DNA from: Amycolatopsis alba DSM 44262
GTDB taxonomy: Bacteria > Actinomycetota > Actinomycetes > Mycobacteriales > Pseudonocardiaceae
Direction: 5' to 3'
Assembly (NCBI RefSeq): GCF_000384215.1
Contig: NZ_KB913032.1
Location: forward strand, 3,551,665-3,615,664
Length of the DNA stretch: 64,000 nucleotides
A program made the translations under genes and the position numbers. Shown here piece by piece: positions 9,116-17,540 of this stretch; positions within the stretch are counted from its first letter, which is position 1, and the number at the start of each line of letters is the position of its first letter. The notes below the pieces were generated by a model that saw only the letters and a list, made by a program, of their open reading frames with translations, was not told the origin of the DNA and did not search any database.

Positions 9116-9168
9116 GTTGCGAAAGCCACTTTCACAACCCTGAAGGTTGTGAAAGTGGCTTTCACAAC
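9116..9168. repeat. Palindromic repeat, GAAAG-CCA-CTTTC type, copy 1
   Basis: Two 24-base arms (9116-9139 and 9145-9168) are reverse complements with one mismatch, separated by 5 bases. Each arm is itself a near-palindrome around GAAAG-CCA-CTTTC, so it can form either one long hairpin or two small ones. Confidence 0.85.
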
Positions 9169-9220
9169 GTCATCTCCCCTCGTCTCTCACCTGCCGCGCT
9201 GGGGTCCCGCAGCACCGAGC

Positions 9221-9273
9221 GTCGCGAAAGCCACTTTCAGGACTTCAGAGGTCCCGAAAGTGGCTTTCGCGAC
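9221..9273. repeat. Palindromic repeat, GAAAG-CCA-CTTTC type, copy 2
   Basis: Arms 9221-9243 and 9251-9273 pair with one mismatch across a 7-base spacer. The core is the same as copy 1, but the flanks differ (GTCGC instead of GTTGC). The core is therefore conserved while the flanks vary in a compensatory way. Confidence 0.85.
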
Positions 9274-9416
9274 ACCCGAAACCGACAGACGCGCGAGCAG
9301 CCGAGCACGACACGTTTGCCTTTCCGCTCAATAGAACGACCATTACCACTCACGACCCCCGCGCAAAGCACGCGAATTGGACACGTCGGCGTCGCGACCG
9401 GGTCGCCGCACAGCTC

Positions 9417-9471
9417 GGACAGGAAAGGCCCCTTCAGCGCAAATTTTGCGATGAAGGGGCCTTTCCTGTCC
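9417..9471 (-). terminator. Large hairpin after the dipeptidase gene
   Basis: A perfect 20-bp stem (9417-9436 with 9452-9471) contains a second small stem (CGCAAA-T-TTTGCG) in its loop. It begins 4 bases after the dipeptidase stop. With no long T-run it is a GC-rich actinomycete-type terminator or mRNA-protecting hairpin. Confidence 0.75.
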
Positions 9472-9475
9472 GTCG

Positions 9476-10897
9476 TCAGCTCTTGGCGTGCGCGTCCAGG
9501 ATGTGCGCGACCGCCTCGGTGACCCGCTGCGCGAAGTCGATGTTCAGCCACTCGTCCGGCACGTGGATGTTCGAGTCCGGCCCGCAGGCGCCGGTGACCA
9601 CGAACTGCGCCTCCGGGTACTTCTCGCCGAGCAGCCCCATGAACGGGATCGAGCCGCCCATGCCGAAGCTCTTGTGCGGCTCGCCGAAGACCTCGCCGCT
9701 CACGTGGTGCAGGACCTTGTCGAGCCACGGCGCGGTGTCCGGCGCGTTCCAGCCGTTCTCGGCCTGGAACCCGCCGAGCTCGACCGAAGCGCCGTAAGGC
9801 ACGTCGGTGGTGAGCGCGCGGCGGACGGCCTCCATCGCGGCCGGCGCGTCGGCCGTCGGCGGGAGACGGAAGCTCAGGGTGAGCGTGGTGCTGTCGCGCA
9901 GCACGTTGCCCGCGTCGGCCGGGAGCGGGAAGCCCTCCGCGCCGATCACCGAAAGCGTCGGCCGCCACGAGTTGTTGAGCAGCAGTTCGAGATCGTCGTC
10001 GGACACCGTCCGGCCGACGACCGGGAACATCGTCTTCGCCGCGCCGGGCGCGATCTCGACGACACCGCGGGCCTCGTCGACGCGGTTCTCCGGGATGTCG
10101 ACGCTCAGTTCGGCGAGCTTGATCTCGCCGGTCTCGACGTTCTCGATCCGGTCGATCAGCGCGCGCAGGACGCGGAACGAACTCGCCACGATGCCGCTGG
10201 CCATCCCGGAGTGCTGCGAGGACTCGAGCACCTTCACGGTGACGTTGACGTGCAGCATGCCGCGGAGGCTGGTGGTCAGCCACAGGCGCTTGTAGTCGGT
10301 GCCGCCGGCGTCCAGGCAGACGACCAGCGAGACCTCGCCGAGCTTCTCCTTCAGGTGCTCGACGTAGGCGGGGAGGTCCGGGCTGCCGGACTCCTCACCG
10401 GTCTCCAGCAGCACGACCGCGCGGGAGTGCTCGCCACCGGCGGCGTGCACGGCCTCGATCGCGGTCGTCGCCGCGTAGCCGGAGTAGCCGTCGTCGACGG
10501 CGCCGCGGCCGTACAGCCGACCGTCGCGGATCACCGGTGTCCACGGGTCGAGCCCCTCGGACCAGCCGCCGACCGGGGGCTGCTTGTCGAGGTGCCCGTA
10601 CATCAGCACGGTGCCCTTGTCGGCCGCTTCGGACGTCGCCGGGATGTCGACGACCAGCAGCGGGCTGCGGCCTTCGAGTTCCACGACCTCGAGCGTCGCG
10701 CCGGGGATCTCCCGTGCGGCGATCCAGGAGCGGACGTGCTCGACGGCGGCGGCCAGATGACCGGTCTTCGCCCACTCGGCGTCGAAGGCCGGCGACAGCG
10801 CGGGGATCGCCACCAGGCCGGACAGGCTGGGAAGGACTTCGTTGGTCCAGTTCGAAACCACGGTTTCGCGTACGGATTTCTGCTCCACATCCGCCAT
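9476..10897 (-). CDS. M20-family metallo-dipeptidase
   Basis: A 473-aa cytoplasmic zinc exopeptidase of the M20/M25/M40 family, probably a dipeptidase. The first metal-site motif is MYGHLDKQPPVGGW (His and downstream Asp in GRGAVDDGYSG), followed by the catalytic ETGEESGSPDL and a later metal-binding CLDAGGTD. The dimerisation lid occupies roughly residues 220-380, and GSIPFMGLLGEKYPEAQFV lies near the C-terminus. Full length for the family. It stands alone, convergent with the siderophore gene and divergent from the ketoacid dehydrogenase operon. Confidence 0.93.
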   Translation of the reverse strand: MADVEQKSVRETVVSNWTNEVLPSLSGLVAIPALSPAFDAEWAKTGHLAAAVEHVRSWIAAREIPGATLEVVELEGRSPLLVVDIPATSEAADKGTVLMYGHLDKQPPVGGWSEGLDPWTPVIRDGRLYGRGAVDDGYSGYAATTAIEAVHAAGGEHSRAVVLLETGEESGSPDLPAYVEHLKEKLGEVSLVVCLDAGGTDYKRLWLTTSLRGMLHVNVTVKVLESSQHSGMASGIVASSFRVLRALIDRIENVETGEIKLAELSVDIPENRVDEARGVVEIAPGAAKTMFPVVGRTVSDDDLELLLNNSWRPTLSVIGAEGFPLPADAGNVLRDSTTLTLSFRLPPTADAPAAMEAVRRALTTDVPYGASVELGGFQAENGWNAPDTAPWLDKVLHHVSGEVFGEPHKSFGMGGSIPFMGLLGEKYPEAQFVVTGACGPDSNIHVPDEWLNIDFAQRVTEAVAHILDAHAKS

Positions 10898-11261
10898 CCT
10901 GCCACGCCCTGAGGAGCGTGTTGTGGGTCACAACGGTGGGCACGGATCGTCATCGATCAAGCCGGGCAGGACACCCGTCCGGGCCCGTCGTCCGCTGGTC
11001 GGCCCGCGAGTGAATCCCCTACTTTCGGCGGCCCCACACTCGGGCTTCCTAGCATTTTCCCTGATCAGACACCGTTTCTCAGCAACAAATCAGCAACCGC
11101 CACTGACCAAAACGGCATCCGGCATGCCAGGATGTGCGCACGAACCGTCAACGCCGATGGTGACCCAGCGCTTCAGATCCGACGCGCTGGTCCCCGCCGG
11201 CGCAGTCACTGTGGCCGCCACAAGTGGCCGCCAGAGGCGCCGACATCAAGGAGAGCAGCGC
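10898..11261. other. 364-bp divergent promoter region
   Basis: The interval between the divergent dipeptidase (start 10897) and E1-alpha (start 11262) genes. It should hold both promoters. Its right half is less GC-rich (around 11040-11110), as expected for a promoter, but no convincing -35/-10 pair or operator could be fixed. Frames running through it are extensions of the E1-alpha frame without a ribosome-binding site. Confidence 0.5.
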
Positions 11262-12467
11262 ATGCCGTCCGAACACTGGACGCACCCGGAACCTGGAGAC
11301 GGTCCCGCCGCCGTAGCGGCGCAACCTTCCCCCGAACAGGTGATCGCCGGTTTGCGAGCAACGAGTGAAGGTGGCGCTGAGCTGACTCAGCTGCTCACCC
11401 CCGAAGGCGAACGGGTCTCCTCGCCGCAATTCGACCGGTATGTCGACGACATCGACGCCGAAGCCCTCAAGGGCCTGTACCGCGACATGGTCCTGGTCCG
11501 CCGCGCGGACCGCGAGGCCAACGCGATGCAGCGCCAGGGCCAGCTCGGCATCTGGGTCCCGCTGCTCGGTCAGGAGGCCGCGCAGATCGGCTCCGGCCGC
11601 GCGCTGCGGAAGGGCGACATGGCCTTCCCCAGCTACCGCGAGCACGGTGTCGCGTACACCCGCGGCGTCGACCTCAAAGAGGTGCTCGGCATCTTCCGCT
11701 GCACCGACCACGGTGGCTGGGACTACAAGGCCCACGGCTTCCACCCGTACACCATCGTGATCGGCAACCAGGTGCTCAACGCCGCCGGTTACGCGATGGG
11801 TCAGAAGTTCGAAGGCAAGGTCGGCGACGACGACAGCGAAGCGACCATCTGTTACTTCGGTGACGGAGCGACTTCGCAGGGCGACGTGCACGAAGGCTTC
11901 GTCTGGGCCGCCGTCTACGACGCGCCGCTCGTGTTCTTCTGCCAGAACAACCAGTGGGCGATCTCGGAGCCGACCGAACGTCAGTCCCGCCTGCCGCTGT
12001 ACCAGCGCGCCCGCGGCTACGGCTTCCCCGGCATCCGCGTGGACGGCAACGACGTCCTCGCCTGCCTCGCGGTCTCCCGCTGGGCGCTCGAAGAGTGCCG
12101 TCACGGCAACGGCCCGGTGCTGATCGAGGCGTTCACCTACCGGATGGACGCGCACACCACCACCGACGACCCCACCCGCTACCGGCTCTCCGACGAGCTG
12201 GAGGAGTGGAAGCTGAAGGACCCGATCGAGCGCGTCCGGGCGTATCTCGCCCGCGGTGGCGGCGCCGATCAGGCGTTCTTCGACCAGGTGCAGGCCGATT
12301 CGGACGCCTTCGCGGCCGAGCTGCGCGAGTACTGCTTCAACATGCCCGAACCGCCGCCGGACCGGATCTTCTCCAACGTGTACGCGGAGTCCACACCGCT
12401 GCTGGACGCGCAGCGCGAAGAGTTCCTGTCCTACATGGACGGTTTCGTCGGGGCGGGTGAGCACTGA
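11262..12467 (+). CDS. bkdA: Alpha-ketoacid dehydrogenase E1 component, alpha subunit
   Basis: A 401-aa thiamine-diphosphate enzyme subunit that decarboxylates a 2-oxoacid and passes the acyl group to E2. The ThDP motif is visible from Gly200-Asp201-Gly202 (GDGATSQGD) to Asn229-Asn230 (FFCQNNQWAIS); the phosphorylation-loop region is YRMDAHTTTDDPTRYR. ATG 11262 is preceded by AAGGAG; the longer frame back to 10842 has no such site. It forms an operon with E1-beta and E2. Actinomycetes usually make acetyl-CoA with a one-chain AceE, so a branched-chain role is favoured, but pyruvate cannot be excluded. Confidence 0.92.
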   Translation: MPSEHWTHPEPGDGPAAVAAQPSPEQVIAGLRATSEGGAELTQLLTPEGERVSSPQFDRYVDDIDAEALKGLYRDMVLVRRADREANAMQRQGQLGIWVPLLGQEAAQIGSGRALRKGDMAFPSYREHGVAYTRGVDLKEVLGIFRCTDHGGWDYKAHGFHPYTIVIGNQVLNAAGYAMGQKFEGKVGDDDSEATICYFGDGATSQGDVHEGFVWAAVYDAPLVFFCQNNQWAISEPTERQSRLPLYQRARGYGFPGIRVDGNDVLACLAVSRWALEECRHGNGPVLIEAFTYRMDAHTTTDDPTRYRLSDELEEWKLKDPIERVRAYLARGGGADQAFFDQVQADSDAFAAELREYCFNMPEPPPDRIFSNVYAESTPLLDAQREEFLSYMDGFVGAGEH

Positions 12468-12468
12468 A

Positions 12469-13461
12469 ATGGCCGACCTCCAGAAACTCACCATCGGCAA
12501 GGCGATCAACCTCGGCCTCCGGCGCGCCATGGAAGAGGACCCGAAGGTCCTGATCATGGGTGAGGACGTCGGCAAGCTCGGCGGCGTCTTCCGCATCACC
12601 GACGGCCTGCAGAAGGACTTCGGCGAGCAGCGCGTCCTGGACACGCCGCTGGCCGAATCCGGCATTATCGGCACCGCGGTCGGCCTCGCCGTCCGCGGAT
12701 TCCGCCCGGTGTGCGAGATCCAGTTCGAAGGCTTCATCTTCCCCGGCTTCGACCAGATCTCCAGCCAGGTCGCGAAGCTGCACTACCGGACGCAGGGCAA
12801 GATCAAGATGCCCATCGTGATCCGGGTGCCGTTCGGCGGCGGCATCGGCGCGGTCGAGCACCACTCGGAGTCGCCGGAATCGCTGTTCGCGCACATTCCC
12901 GGTCTCAAGGTCGTGTCGGTTTCGAACGCCGTCGACGCCTACTGGGGTATCCAGCAGGCGATCAAGTCCGACGACCCGATCCTGTTCTTCGAGCCGAAGA
13001 AGCTGTACCACTCGGGCGCGATGAAGTCCGAGGTCGACACCGACGGCACGCCGGACCCGCTGTTCAAGTCCCGCGTCGTCCGCGAAGGCACGACGGCCAC
13101 CGTCGTCGCGTATGGCCCGTCGGTGAAGGTCGCGCTCGACGCGGCGACCGCCGCCGAGGACGAGGGCAAGTCCCTGGAGGTCATCGACCTGCGGACGCTG
13201 TCCCCGCTCGACCTGGGTCCGGTGTTCGAGTCGGTGCGCAAGACCGGACGGCTCATCGCGCTGAGCGAGGCGCCGTCGGAGTCTTCGCTGACCTCGGAGA
13301 TCGCCGCACGCGTGCAGCAGGAATGCTTCTACTCGCTGGAAGCCCCCGTGCTGCGGGTGACCGGATTCGACACGCCGTACCCGCCCGCCAAGCTCGAGGA
13401 GCACTACCTCCCCGACCTGGACCGGGTGCTGCACACCGTCGACCGTTCGCTCGCCTGGTAA
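12469..13461 (+). CDS. bkdB: Alpha-ketoacid dehydrogenase E1 component, beta subunit
   Basis: A 330-aa partner of the E1-alpha subunit, completing the heterotetrameric active site. Family motifs are VLIMGEDVGKLGGVFRITDGL, DTPLAESGIIGTAVGLA, the loop PFGGGIGAVEHHSESPE and, near the C-terminus, DTPYPPAKLEEHYLPD. The ATG at 12469 lies one base after the E1-alpha stop, so the subunits are translationally coupled. The longer same-frame reading upstream overlaps E1-alpha and is not real. Confidence 0.93.
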   Translation: MADLQKLTIGKAINLGLRRAMEEDPKVLIMGEDVGKLGGVFRITDGLQKDFGEQRVLDTPLAESGIIGTAVGLAVRGFRPVCEIQFEGFIFPGFDQISSQVAKLHYRTQGKIKMPIVIRVPFGGGIGAVEHHSESPESLFAHIPGLKVVSVSNAVDAYWGIQQAIKSDDPILFFEPKKLYHSGAMKSEVDTDGTPDPLFKSRVVREGTTATVVAYGPSVKVALDAATAAEDEGKSLEVIDLRTLSPLDLGPVFESVRKTGRLIALSEAPSESSLTSEIAARVQQECFYSLEAPVLRVTGFDTPYPPAKLEEHYLPDLDRVLHTVDRSLAW

Positions 13462-13477
13462 GGGGGAAGTACCTGAA

Positions 13478-14827
13478 ATGCCCGAGTACAAACACTTTCC
13501 CCTCGCCGACACGGCGGAGGGGCTGACCGAGGCCGACATCATCGCCTGGCAGGTCAAACCGGGTGACACCGTGACGGTGAACCAGATCGTGGTCGAGGTC
13601 GAGACCGCGAAGGCCGCCGTCGAACTGCCCATCCCGTGGGCGGGCGTCGTCACCGAGCTGCTCGTCGAACCGGGGCAGACGGTGGAGGTCGGCGCGCCGA
13701 TCCTCACCATCGACGTCGACCCTGGCGGCAAGGCGGCCCCTGCCGCCCCGGTGGCGGAGGAAGCGGCCGAAGAGGAGATGAAGCCGCTGGTCGGCTACGG
13801 CTCCAAGGCCGTCGTCACCCAGCGACGGGCGCGGAAGGGCGCGGCTCCGGCCGTGGCCGTCGCACCCGCTCCGGTGGCCGTGGCTCCCGCACCCGTCGCC
13901 GCCGCGCCTGTGGCGCCTGTGGCGCCTGCCAAGCCGAAGGGCGGGTATGTCCCGCTGGCGAAGCCGCCGGTGCGGAAGCTCGCCAAGGACCTCGGCGTCG
14001 ACCTGCACGCGCTCACCGGCACCGCCGACGGCGGCGTCATCACCCGTGACGACGTGCACGCCGCCGCCAACGGTTCCGCCGCACCCGCCGCCGTCCAGTC
14101 CGTTGTGGACAGTGGATACGACCCCGCGACGCGGGAACGCCGGGTGCCGGTCAAGGGTGTTCGCAAGGCCACCGCCGCCGCGATGGTGCAGAGCGCCTAC
14201 AGCGCCCCGCACGTCACGGAGTTCCTCACCATCGACGTCACGCCGATGATGGAATTCCGGGAGAAGCTGAAGAAGTCGCGCGAGTTCGCCGGGGTCAAGG
14301 TCACCCCGCTGACCTTCGCGGCGAAGGCCGTTTGCCTGGCGGCCAAGCGCACTCCGGACGTCAACGCGGTGTGGGACGAGGCCGCGCAGGAGATCGTCTA
14401 CAAGGACTACGTGCACCTCGGGATCGCCGCGGCCACCCCGCGCGGACTGGTCGTGCCCAAGGTCCGTGACGCGGATTCGATGTCACTCAAGGAACTCGCG
14501 ATCGCGCTCACCGAGCTGACCGACGTCGCCCGCCAGGGCAAGACCACTCCGGCGGCCATGCTCGGCGGCACGATCACCATCACCAACGTCGGCGTCTTCG
14601 GCGTCGACACCGGTACGCCGATCATCAACCCCGGCGAGTCCGCGATCCTGTGCCTCGGCGCGATCAAGGACACCCCGTGGGTGGTCGACGGCGAGATCAA
14701 GGTGCGCAAGGTGCTCCAGCTTTCGCTGAGTTTCGACCACCGCGTGGTCGACGGGCAGCAGGGTTCGGAGTTCCTGGCCGACGTCGGTGCTCTGCTGGCC
14801 GACCCCGCGGTCGCGATCACCTACTGA
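13478..14827 (+). CDS. bkdC: Dihydrolipoamide acyltransferase (E2) of the ketoacid dehydrogenase
   Basis: A 449-aa core enzyme of the complex. Domains in order are one lipoyl domain (1-80, lipoylated Lys45 in VETAKAA), an Ala/Pro-rich flexible linker with repeated VAPAPVA units (about 120-155), a peripheral subunit-binding domain (VRKLAKDLGVDL... GVITRDDV, about 165-195) and the acyltransferase domain with catalytic His421 and Asp425 in FDHRVVDG. GGGGAAG precedes the ATG, 16 bases after E1-beta. No E3 gene follows, so a shared lipoamide dehydrogenase is presumably encoded elsewhere. Confidence 0.94.
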   Translation: MPEYKHFPLADTAEGLTEADIIAWQVKPGDTVTVNQIVVEVETAKAAVELPIPWAGVVTELLVEPGQTVEVGAPILTIDVDPGGKAAPAAPVAEEAAEEEMKPLVGYGSKAVVTQRRARKGAAPAVAVAPAPVAVAPAPVAAAPVAPVAPAKPKGGYVPLAKPPVRKLAKDLGVDLHALTGTADGGVITRDDVHAAANGSAAPAAVQSVVDSGYDPATRERRVPVKGVRKATAAAMVQSAYSAPHVTEFLTIDVTPMMEFREKLKKSREFAGVKVTPLTFAAKAVCLAAKRTPDVNAVWDEAAQEIVYKDYVHLGIAAATPRGLVVPKVRDADSMSLKELAIALTELTDVARQGKTTPAAMLGGTITITNVGVFGVDTGTPIINPGESAILCLGAIKDTPWVVDGEIKVRKVLQLSLSFDHRVVDGQQGSEFLADVGALLADPAVAITY

Positions 14828-14831
14828 CCCA

Positions 14832-14890
14832 AAGTCCGTGAAGGCCTCCTTCCCTACTCTCAAGGTAGGGAAGGAGGCCTTCACGGACTT
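14832..14890. repeat. Long perfect palindrome, possible terminator of the ketoacid dehydrogenase operon
   Basis: Two perfectly complementary 26-base arms (14832-14857, 14865-14890) flank a 7-base spacer, starting 5 bases after the E2 stop. Each arm contains its own near-palindrome (GAAGGCCTCCTTC). The design (self-complementary arms, 7-nt spacer) is that of the GAAAG/CTTTC repeats with a different core. It probably ends the upstream transcript. Confidence 0.82.
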
Positions 14891-14907
14891 CAGCCTTATT
14901 CACTTGA

Positions 14908-14927
14908 CGGAGTGAGCGCTCACTCCG
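14908..14927. promoter_or_regulatory. Perfect 20-bp palindromic operator overlapping the TetR promoter
   Basis: CGGAGTGAGC followed by its exact reverse complement. It starts inside a -35-like TTGACG (14904-14909) and reaches to a -10-like CACACT (14928-14933). The implied transcript start is at or next to the ATG at 14941. This is the expected layout for autorepression by the TetR protein encoded just downstream. Confidence 0.8.
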
Positions 14928-14940
14928 CACACTGGACGGC

Positions 14941-15552
14941 ATGACAGAGACCACCGCCCGGCGGAGAGCGCCGGGAATGAGCCCCGAAGAGCGACGGAGG
15001 ATGATCGTCCAGTCCGTGCTGCCCCTGATGGTGGAGCACGGCGCCGGCGTCACCACCAGCCAGATCGCCCGTGCCGCCGGCATCGGCGAAGGCACGGTCT
15101 TCCGGGTCTTCAAGGACAAGGACGAACTCTTCGCCACCTGCTTCGCCGAAGCGCTGAAGCCCGACCAGGTGCTCGACGCCATCGCCGTGATCGACCTCGA
15201 ACAGCCTCTCGACGACAGGCTTGTCGAGGCGGCCGACGCGCTCAGCGCCCATCTCCAGCGGATGGGCGCGCTGATGGCGGTCATGCACGGCTCCGGCAGG
15301 CGGCCCGAGCACCGCCACAGCCCCGGCGACGGCCGGGACCGGCGCAAGGAGTCGATGACCGCGATGCGCGAGGCCATGGCCGAACTGTTCGAACCGGAGC
15401 AGAAACGGCTTCGGCTGCCGGCGTCGCAACTGGCGGCGCTCTTCCTTTCGCTGCTGTTCAGCGGCCGGATGCGGTTCGACGCGAACGGTGACGAGCCCAC
15501 CACGATGGAACTCGTCGACGTCTTCCTCAACGGCGCCGTGGGGGCCGCGTGA
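14941..15552 (+). CDS. TetR-family transcriptional regulator of the adjacent ABC exporter
   Basis: A 203-aa DNA-binding repressor. The N-terminal HTH is clear (VTTSQIARAAGIGEGTVFRVFKDKDELF, about residues 36-63), and the rest is a helical ligand and dimer domain without a recognisable ligand type. A 20-bp perfect palindrome overlaps its promoter, and the ATG lies about where transcription should begin, with no ribosome-binding site, so the mRNA is probably leaderless. The stop overlaps the ABC exporter start (GTGA), so regulator and exporter form one autoregulated operon, a common drug-efflux arrangement. Confidence 0.93.
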   Translation: MTETTARRRAPGMSPEERRRMIVQSVLPLMVEHGAGVTTSQIARAAGIGEGTVFRVFKDKDELFATCFAEALKPDQVLDAIAVIDLEQPLDDRLVEAADALSAHLQRMGALMAVMHGSGRRPEHRHSPGDGRDRRKESMTAMREAMAELFEPEQKRLRLPASQLAALFLSLLFSGRMRFDANGDEPTTMELVDVFLNGAVGAA

Positions 15553-17528
15553 TCGGCCCGCCCGGCGGGGGTGGCGGCATGGAGATGCTGCTGGCCAGGG
15601 GTGGCAGGCGACGCCGTCCGCCGTCGACGGTGCCCGACAGCGGGCTGACCGGTCCGGTCGACATCCCCGAACCCGAACCCGAAGCTCTCCCGAAGGACCT
15701 GAAGTCCCGGCTCAACCGCATGTGGGTCAACATCGCGGGCACGGTCCGGGGCCTGCCCAAGGTCGCGAAGCTGACCTGGCAGGCGAGCCCGTTCCTGACC
15801 ATCACGATCACCTTGGTGACCCTGCTTTCCGGTCTGCTGCCCACGGCGACCGCGTATGTCGCGAAACTGCTGATCGATTCGGTCGTCGCGGCGATCCAGG
15901 GCCACGGCACCAAGAGCGCGATCGTCGGTGTCGCGCTGTTCCAGTTCGGCGTCCTCGTGCTCACCGCGCTTTCCCAGGCGCTGACCACCTACGGTCAATC
16001 CCTGCTGCAGGAACGGATGACGCTGACCATCCGCCACCAGGTGATGAACCACGCGAGCAGCCTGCACCTGTCGTACTTCGAGGGTTCCGCGTCCTACGAC
16101 ATGCTGCGACAGGCCGCGCAGGAGGCGCCGACCCGGCCGCTGTCGATGATGAACTCGGCGCTGGGCCTGGTTCGGACGTTGATCACCTTCGCGAGCATGA
16201 TCGCGCTGCTCGTCTCGATCAGCCCGCTGCTGGCCCTGGTCGCGCTCGTCGCGCCGATCCCCGCGTTCATCTCGCAGTCGAAGTACGGCGCCCGCGCGTT
16301 CTGGCTGACGTTGATGATGTCACCGCTGAAACGACGGATGGACTATCTGTCCTCTTTGGTCACCACGGACACCTACGCCAAGGAGACCAAGCTCTTCGGG
16401 CTCGGCCCGTACTTCGTCGACCGGTTCCAGCGGCTCGGCCAGGTCTTCTACGAACGTCAGCGGAAGCTGACCCGCAAACGCAGCGTCAGTTCGACGTCGT
16501 GGGGGCTGCTGAGCACCGCGGCCGGATCCGCGATCGCGCTGTACATCGCGCTGGAGGCCGTCGGCGGCAGGCTCACCCTCGGCGATCTCGCGCTGTACAC
16601 GGCGGCCGCGGCGTCCGTGCAGACGTCGGTCCAGGGCCTGTTCACCGCGTTTTCCGGGATGTACGAGAACAATCTCTACCTCGACACGCTGTACCGCTTC
16701 CTCGGCACGAAACCGGAGATCGTCGCGCCGCCGGAACCGCGCCCCCTTCCATCCACTGTGGAGGGACACATCCAGTTCGAGGAAGTGTCCTTCACCTATC
16801 CCGGAGCGTCGGAACCCGCGCTCGACGGCGTGAGCTTCGAGATCCGGCCCGGCGAAACGGTCGCCGTCGTCGGCCGCAACGGCGCCGGGAAGTCGACGCT
16901 GTTCAAACTGCTGTGCCGGCTGTACGACCCGACGGGCGGGCGGATCCTGCTCGACGAGGTCGACATCCGCGAATACGATCCGGTGGAACTGCGGCAGCGG
17001 ATCAGTGCGATGTTCCAGGACTACGTGACTTACCAGGGCACCGCGGCCGAGAACATCGGGCTCGGCGACCTCGCGCATCTGGTCGACCGCGAGCGGATCG
17101 AGGATTCGGCGAAGCGGGCCGGTGCCGACGAGCGGATCGAGCGCCTGCCCAGCGGATACGACAGCCCGCTCGGCCGCTGGTTCGACCAGGGCGTGAGCCT
17201 TTCCGGTGGCGAATGGCAGAAGATCGCGCTGGCGAGGGCGTTCCTGCGGGAGGCCCCGATCCTGATCCTCGACGAACCGACGTCCGCGTTGGACGCCCAA
17301 GCCGAGCACGACCTCTTTTCGCGCCTGCGGGAGCTTTCGGAGGGACGGACGACGCTGTACATCTCGCACCGGTTCTCCACCGTCCGGCAGGCGGAGCGGA
17401 TCTTGTTGCTGGAGCACGGAAAGGTCGCCGAGTACGGGACGCACGACGAACTGATGGCGGCGAAGGCAGGCTACGCCGACCTGTTCACCCTGCAGGCCGC
17501 CGCGTACCTCGACGAAGCCGTCAACTGA
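15549..17528 (+). CDS. ABC exporter, fused membrane and ATPase domains
   Basis: A 659-aa half-transporter working as a dimer. After about 60 mainly hydrophilic residues it has a six-helix exporter domain (about 80-380), then an ATPase domain with Walker A GRNGAGKST, signature LSGGEWQKIALARA, Walker [13 protein letters not shown] and H-loop YISHRFSTV. GTG 15549 overlaps the TetR stop by 4 bases. It should export lipids, peptides or drugs under that regulator's control; the substrate is unknown. The N-terminal extension with GGGGGMEMLL is longer than usual. Confidence 0.93.
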   Translation: MIGPPGGGGGMEMLLARGGRRRRPPSTVPDSGLTGPVDIPEPEPEALPKDLKSRLNRMWVNIAGTVRGLPKVAKLTWQASPFLTITITLVTLLSGLLPTATAYVAKLLIDSVVAAIQGHGTKSAIVGVALFQFGVLVLTALSQALTTYGQSLLQERMTLTIRHQVMNHASSLHLSYFEGSASYDMLRQAAQEAPTRPLSMMNSALGLVRTLITFASMIALLVSISPLLALVALVAPIPAFISQSKYGARAFWLTLMMSPLKRRMDYLSSLVTTDTYAKETKLFGLGPYFVDRFQRLGQVFYERQRKLTRKRSVSSTSWGLLSTAAGSAIALYIALEAVGGRLTLGDLALYTAAAASVQTSVQGLFTAFSGMYENNLYLDTLYRFLGTKPEIVAPPEPRPLPSTVEGHIQFEEVSFTYPGASEPALDGVSFEIRPGETVAVVGRNGAGKSTLFKLLCRLYDPTGGRILLDEVDIREYDPVELRQRISAMFQDYVTYQGTAAENIGLGDLAHLVDRERIEDSAKRAGADERIERLPSGYDSPLGRWFDQGVSLSGGEWQKIALARAFLREAPILILDEPTSALDAQAEHDLFSRLRELSEGRTTLYISHRFSTVRQAERILLLEHGKVAEYGTHDELMAAKAGYADLFTLQAAAYLDEAVN

Positions 17529-17540
17529 GGCAGGCGCGGG

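Larger units (their letters stand above)
8982..9475. other. 494-bp convergent intergenic region holding three palindromes
   Basis: No coding potential was accepted here. The interval between the convergent binding-protein and dipeptidase genes holds two GAAAG/CTTTC-type repeats (9116-9168, 9221-9273) and a large terminator-like hairpin (9417-9471). About 130 bases at its left end and 140 bases between the second repeat and the hairpin show no recognisable feature. Confidence 0.7.

Noticed and set aside
9116..9273. Possible short CRISPR-like array from repeated GAAAGCCACTTTC units
   Set aside because: Units are paired as inverted repeats, spacers are 5-7 or about 50 bases and not regular, and no cas genes are near.
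9488..10912. Plus-strand 474-codon frame opposite the M20 dipeptidase
   Set aside because: It is the exact mirror of a gene with clear metal-site motifs; its own translation has no recognisable features.
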